NCBI GenBank assembly: GCA_003518245.1
Contig: DOZA01000412.1
Coordinates: forward strand, 1-7,676
Direction of reading: 5' to 3'
Length of the DNA: 7,676 nt
Source of the DNA: Bacteroidales bacterium
GTDB taxonomy: Bacteria; Bacteroidota; Bacteroidia; Bacteroidales; VadinHA17
Below the pieces are notes generated by a model. It saw nothing but the letters and a program-made list of their open reading frames with translations, did no database searches and had not been told where the DNA came from. How positions within the stretch are numbered: position 1 is the first letter of the stretch; each line of letters opens with the position of its first letter. Both the position numbers and the translations under genes were made by a program. Positions 6,280 to 7,676 of this stretch are shown here, in pieces.

Positions 6280-6512
6280 CCGGTTTTTTAGACCCAGGAG
6301 TACCGGTGGTTTTCTCCTATAAGTAAGTGAATAAAAAATATTCTCTGGGAAACAATCGGGAAGGAACCTGTTAGAAACTTACGTTTTTCAGGTAAAGAGA
6401 CAGGAAAAACCGTTTTAACTGTCACATGGTGGCAGAGGGGTAATTATACTCTGTAAATATTGATAGTTGATTTAATTTAATATAAACAATTTTAATATAA
6501 ACAATTGTATTT
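6280..6512 (+). promoter_or_regulatory. Structured 5' leader of the str operon
   Basis: This ~230-base stretch between promoter and rpsL contains no gene but several pairings. (a) CCGGT (6280-6284) with ACCGG (6302-6306), interleaved with GGAG (6297-6300) and CTCC (6314-6317). (b) GTTTTTC (6083+300=6383-6389) with GAAAAAC (6404-6410), extended with bulges by AC/GT, AAA/TTT and GTT/AAC to span 6370-6419. (c) CTGTCAC-ATG-GTGGCAG (6419-6435), a 7-bp stem with one G-T pair. An alternative pairing, CGGTTTTT (6281-6288) with AAAAACCG (6405-6412), would break hairpin b. In many bacteria r-protein operons are autoregulated by a ribosomal protein binding its own mRNA; such a role here is inference. 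No T-run follows hairpin c, so attenuation by termination is not supported. Confidence 0.4.
6476..6505 (+). repeat. Perfect 15-bp tandem duplication in the rpsL initiation region
   Basis: TTTAATATAAACAAT occurs at 6476-6490 and again, identically and without gap, at 6491-6505. The second copy ends 7 bases before the rpsL ATG at 6513. No Shine-Dalgarno sequence is present; the A/T-rich, probably unstructured repeat occupies the place where a ribosome binding site would be. Confidence 0.9.
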
Positions 6513-6887
6513 ATGCCAACAATACAACAATTAGTAAGAAAGGGCAGAAAAAGGCTTGTTGAAAAAAGCAAAGCTCCTGCTTTGGATTCATGCCCTCAAC
6601 GTAGGGGTGTATGTGTACGTGTATACACAACCACGCCCAAGAAGCCAAACTCGGCCATGCGTAAGGTGGCCAGGGTAAGGCTCACAAATGGCAAGGAGGT
6701 TAACGCTTACATCCCTGGAGAAGGACATAATCTTCAAGAACACTCAATAGTGTTGATAAGAGGCGGCAGGGTAAAAGACCTTCCGGGAGTCAGGTATCAC
6801 CTTATACGTGGAGCACTTGACACTTCAGGTGTCGAAGGTCGTACTCAGAGGCGCTCTAAATACGGGGCTAAAAGACCAAAGAATTAG
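6513..6887 (+). CDS. rpsL: 30S ribosomal protein S12
   Basis: A 124-aa protein of standard length, first gene of the str operon. S12 sits at the decoding centre of the small subunit and affects tRNA selection. The hallmark segments are present: [12 protein letters not shown] at the N-terminus, [19 protein letters not shown] (39-57), [10 protein letters not shown] (69-78) and [13 protein letters not shown] (84-96). The two lysines whose mutation gives streptomycin resistance (K43 and K88 counting Met; K42/K87 in E. coli usage) are wild type, so no rpsL-based resistance is predicted. D89 is the position methylthiolated by RimO in other bacteria. The ATG at 6513 lacks a Shine-Dalgarno sequence and follows a 15-bp tandem duplication. 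rpsG starts 26 bases after the stop. Confidence 0.99.
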   Translation: MPTIQQLVRKGRKRLVEKSKAPALDSCPQRRGVCVRVYTTTPKKPNSAMRKVARVRLTNGKEVNAYIPGEGHNLQEHSIVLIRGGRVKDLPGVRYHLIRGALDTSGVEGRTQRRSKYGAKRPKN

Positions 6888-6900
6888 TTGTTAACAATGC

Positions 6901-6906
6901 AAGGAG
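6901..6906 (+). promoter_or_regulatory. Shine-Dalgarno sequence of rpsG
   Basis: AAGGAG lies 7 bases before the rpsG ATG at 6914, a near-ideal sequence and spacing. It fixes the start of rpsG and stands out because rpsL and fusA in the same operon have no comparable signal. Confidence 0.75.
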
Positions 6907-6913
6907 TTAGATA

Positions 6914-7390
6914 ATGAGAAAATCAAGACCAAAAAAGAAGATCATTCTTCCTGATCCTAAATTCAATGACCCTTATGTAACCAGGTTTGTAAATAACCTG
7001 ATGCTGAATGGTAAAAAGAATCTTGCATTCAAGATTTTTTATGATTCTCTTGACATTGTTGAAGGGAAAGTGAAGGATGAAGAGAAGAGTGCTCTTGAGA
7101 TATGGAAGCAGGCACTGGAAAATGTCACACCACAGGTAGAGGTGAAAAGCCGTAGAGTTGGGGGAGCTACATTCCAGGTCCCGATGGAAGTCAGAGGTGA
7201 CAGGAAGATCAGTATCAGTATGAAGAACCTTATTTTCTTCGCACGTAAAAGGTCTGGCAGGAATATGGCTGAAAGGCTGGCAGCCGAAGTGGTAGCAGCT
7301 TACAACAGTGAGGGAGGAGCTTTCAAAAGAAAAGAAGATACGCACCGGATGGCTGAAGCAAATAAAGCTTTTGCCCATTTTCGGTTTTAG
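6914..7390 (+). CDS. rpsG: 30S ribosomal protein S7
   Basis: A 158-aa protein of normal length for the phylum. S7 is a primary binder of the 3' domain of 16S rRNA and lies near the exit-site tRNA. Recognisable segments are [28 protein letters not shown] (17-35), [20 protein letters not shown] (61-80) with [11 protein letters not shown] directly after it, [15 protein letters not shown], and the C-terminus [25 protein letters not shown], which is strongly conserved. It lies 26 bases after rpsL and 22 bases before fusA in the usual str order. A strong AAGGAG precedes the ATG. In E. coli S7 represses its operon through the rpsL-rpsG spacer; the 26-base spacer here is too short to hold an equivalent structure, so any such control would have to act elsewhere. 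Confidence 0.99.
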   Translation: MRKSRPKKKIILPDPKFNDPYVTRFVNNLMLNGKKNLAFKIFYDSLDIVEGKVKDEEKSALEIWKQALENVTPQVEVKSRRVGGATFQVPMEVRGDRKISISMKNLIFFARKRSGRNMAERLAAEVVAAYNSEGGAFKRKEDTHRMAEANKAFAHFRF

Positions 7391-7412
7391 ATAGCAGAAA
7401 TTACAAACGGTA

Positions 7413-7676
7413 ATGAGTAATAACCTCGAAAATACGCGTAATATAGGCATCATGGCTCACATTGATGCTGGTAAGACCACCACTACAGAAAGAATTCTGT
7501 TTTACACCGGTCGTACCCATCGCCTTGGTGAAGTGCATGATGGCAATGCTCAGATGGACTGGATGATCCAGGAGCAGGAGCGCGGCATCACGATCACTTC
7601 TGCTGCCACGACTGCGTACTGGCGCGACCACTGCATCAACATCATAGACACGCCGGGACACGTCGACTTCACGGCC
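7413..7676 (+). CDS. fusA: Elongation factor G (canonical), 3'-truncated by window edge
   Basis: The first 88 codons of the canonical translocase GTPase. The frame ATG AGT AAT AAC CTC begins at 7413, 22 bases after rpsG, and runs open to the window end. Visible GTPase motifs are P-loop [19 protein letters not shown] (15-33), switch [21 protein letters not shown] (39-58) followed by ITITSAATT, and switch [10 protein letters not shown] (79-86) with the catalytic histidine H83. All signature residues are intact, in contrast to the EF-G paralogue encoded at 3390-5543. Fusidic acid resistance positions lie mostly beyond the window and cannot be read. GC content rises steeply along this fragment, to about 60% in the last 116 bases against about 33-42% in rpsG and the first part of fusA. 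Stronger codon bias of a highly expressed gene could explain part of this. Confidence 0.97.
   Translation, partial: MSNNLENTRNIGIMAHIDAGKTTTTERILFYTGRTHRLGEVHDGNAQMDWMIQEQERGITITSAATTAYWRDHCINIIDTPGHVDFTA

Noticed and set aside
6923..7453. 176-codon minus-strand open frame across rpsG
   Set aside because: Antisense shadow of the highly conserved S7 gene, which has family-typical sequence from end to end.

Overview
The window reads as ordinary chromosomal DNA of a member of the Bacteroidota, most likely Bacteroidia. The clues are Bacteroidota-type -7 promoter boxes (TAnnTTTG), S12, S7 and EF-G sequences of Bacteroidota type, a diverged second EF-G of the Bacteroides EF-G2 kind, a secreted protein family I associate with this phylum, and Shine-Dalgarno signals that are mostly weak or absent. 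Most of the sequence is moderately AT-rich, but GC content rises inside the final gene.

Layout. (1) Positions 1-2263 (+) hold the last ~750 residues of an HAE-1/AcrB-type RND efflux permease whose N-terminus lies outside the window. Eleven bases later is a 97-aa PII-like protein (2275-2568, +), probably in the same transcript. (2) Converging on it with only 16 bases between is a 227-aa secreted protein of unknown function (2585-3268, -). (3) Upstream of that, on the same strand, is a 717-aa EF-G paralogue (3390-5543, -), separated by a terminator hairpin and a short repeat block. (4) Positions 5544-6512 contain no intact gene. They hold the EF-G paralogue's promoter, a dispersed-repeat-like palindrome, a probable remnant of a 6-bladed beta-propeller protein gene, and the promoter and structured leader of the ribosomal operon. 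(5) From 6513 to the end runs the str operon: rpsL (S12), rpsG (S7) and the first 88 codons of the canonical fusA (EF-G).

The main biological point is the pairing of two EF-Gs. The str operon encodes a canonical EF-G with an intact GTPase centre (the DTPGH histidine is present). The divergently transcribed neighbour keeps EF-G domains II-V and the domain IV tip but has lost the switch II histidine (DTPGL) and the lysine of the NKxD guanine-recognition motif (NGLD). That matches the Bacteroides EF-G2 class, reported to support translocation without GTP hydrolysis during starvation. Here it sits head to head with the operon encoding its canonical counterpart. The other points of interest are the ~230-nt structured leader with a perfect 15-bp tandem duplication before rpsL, and the PII-like gene attached to the RND pump. 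No tRNA, rRNA, CRISPR array or intact mobile element was seen.
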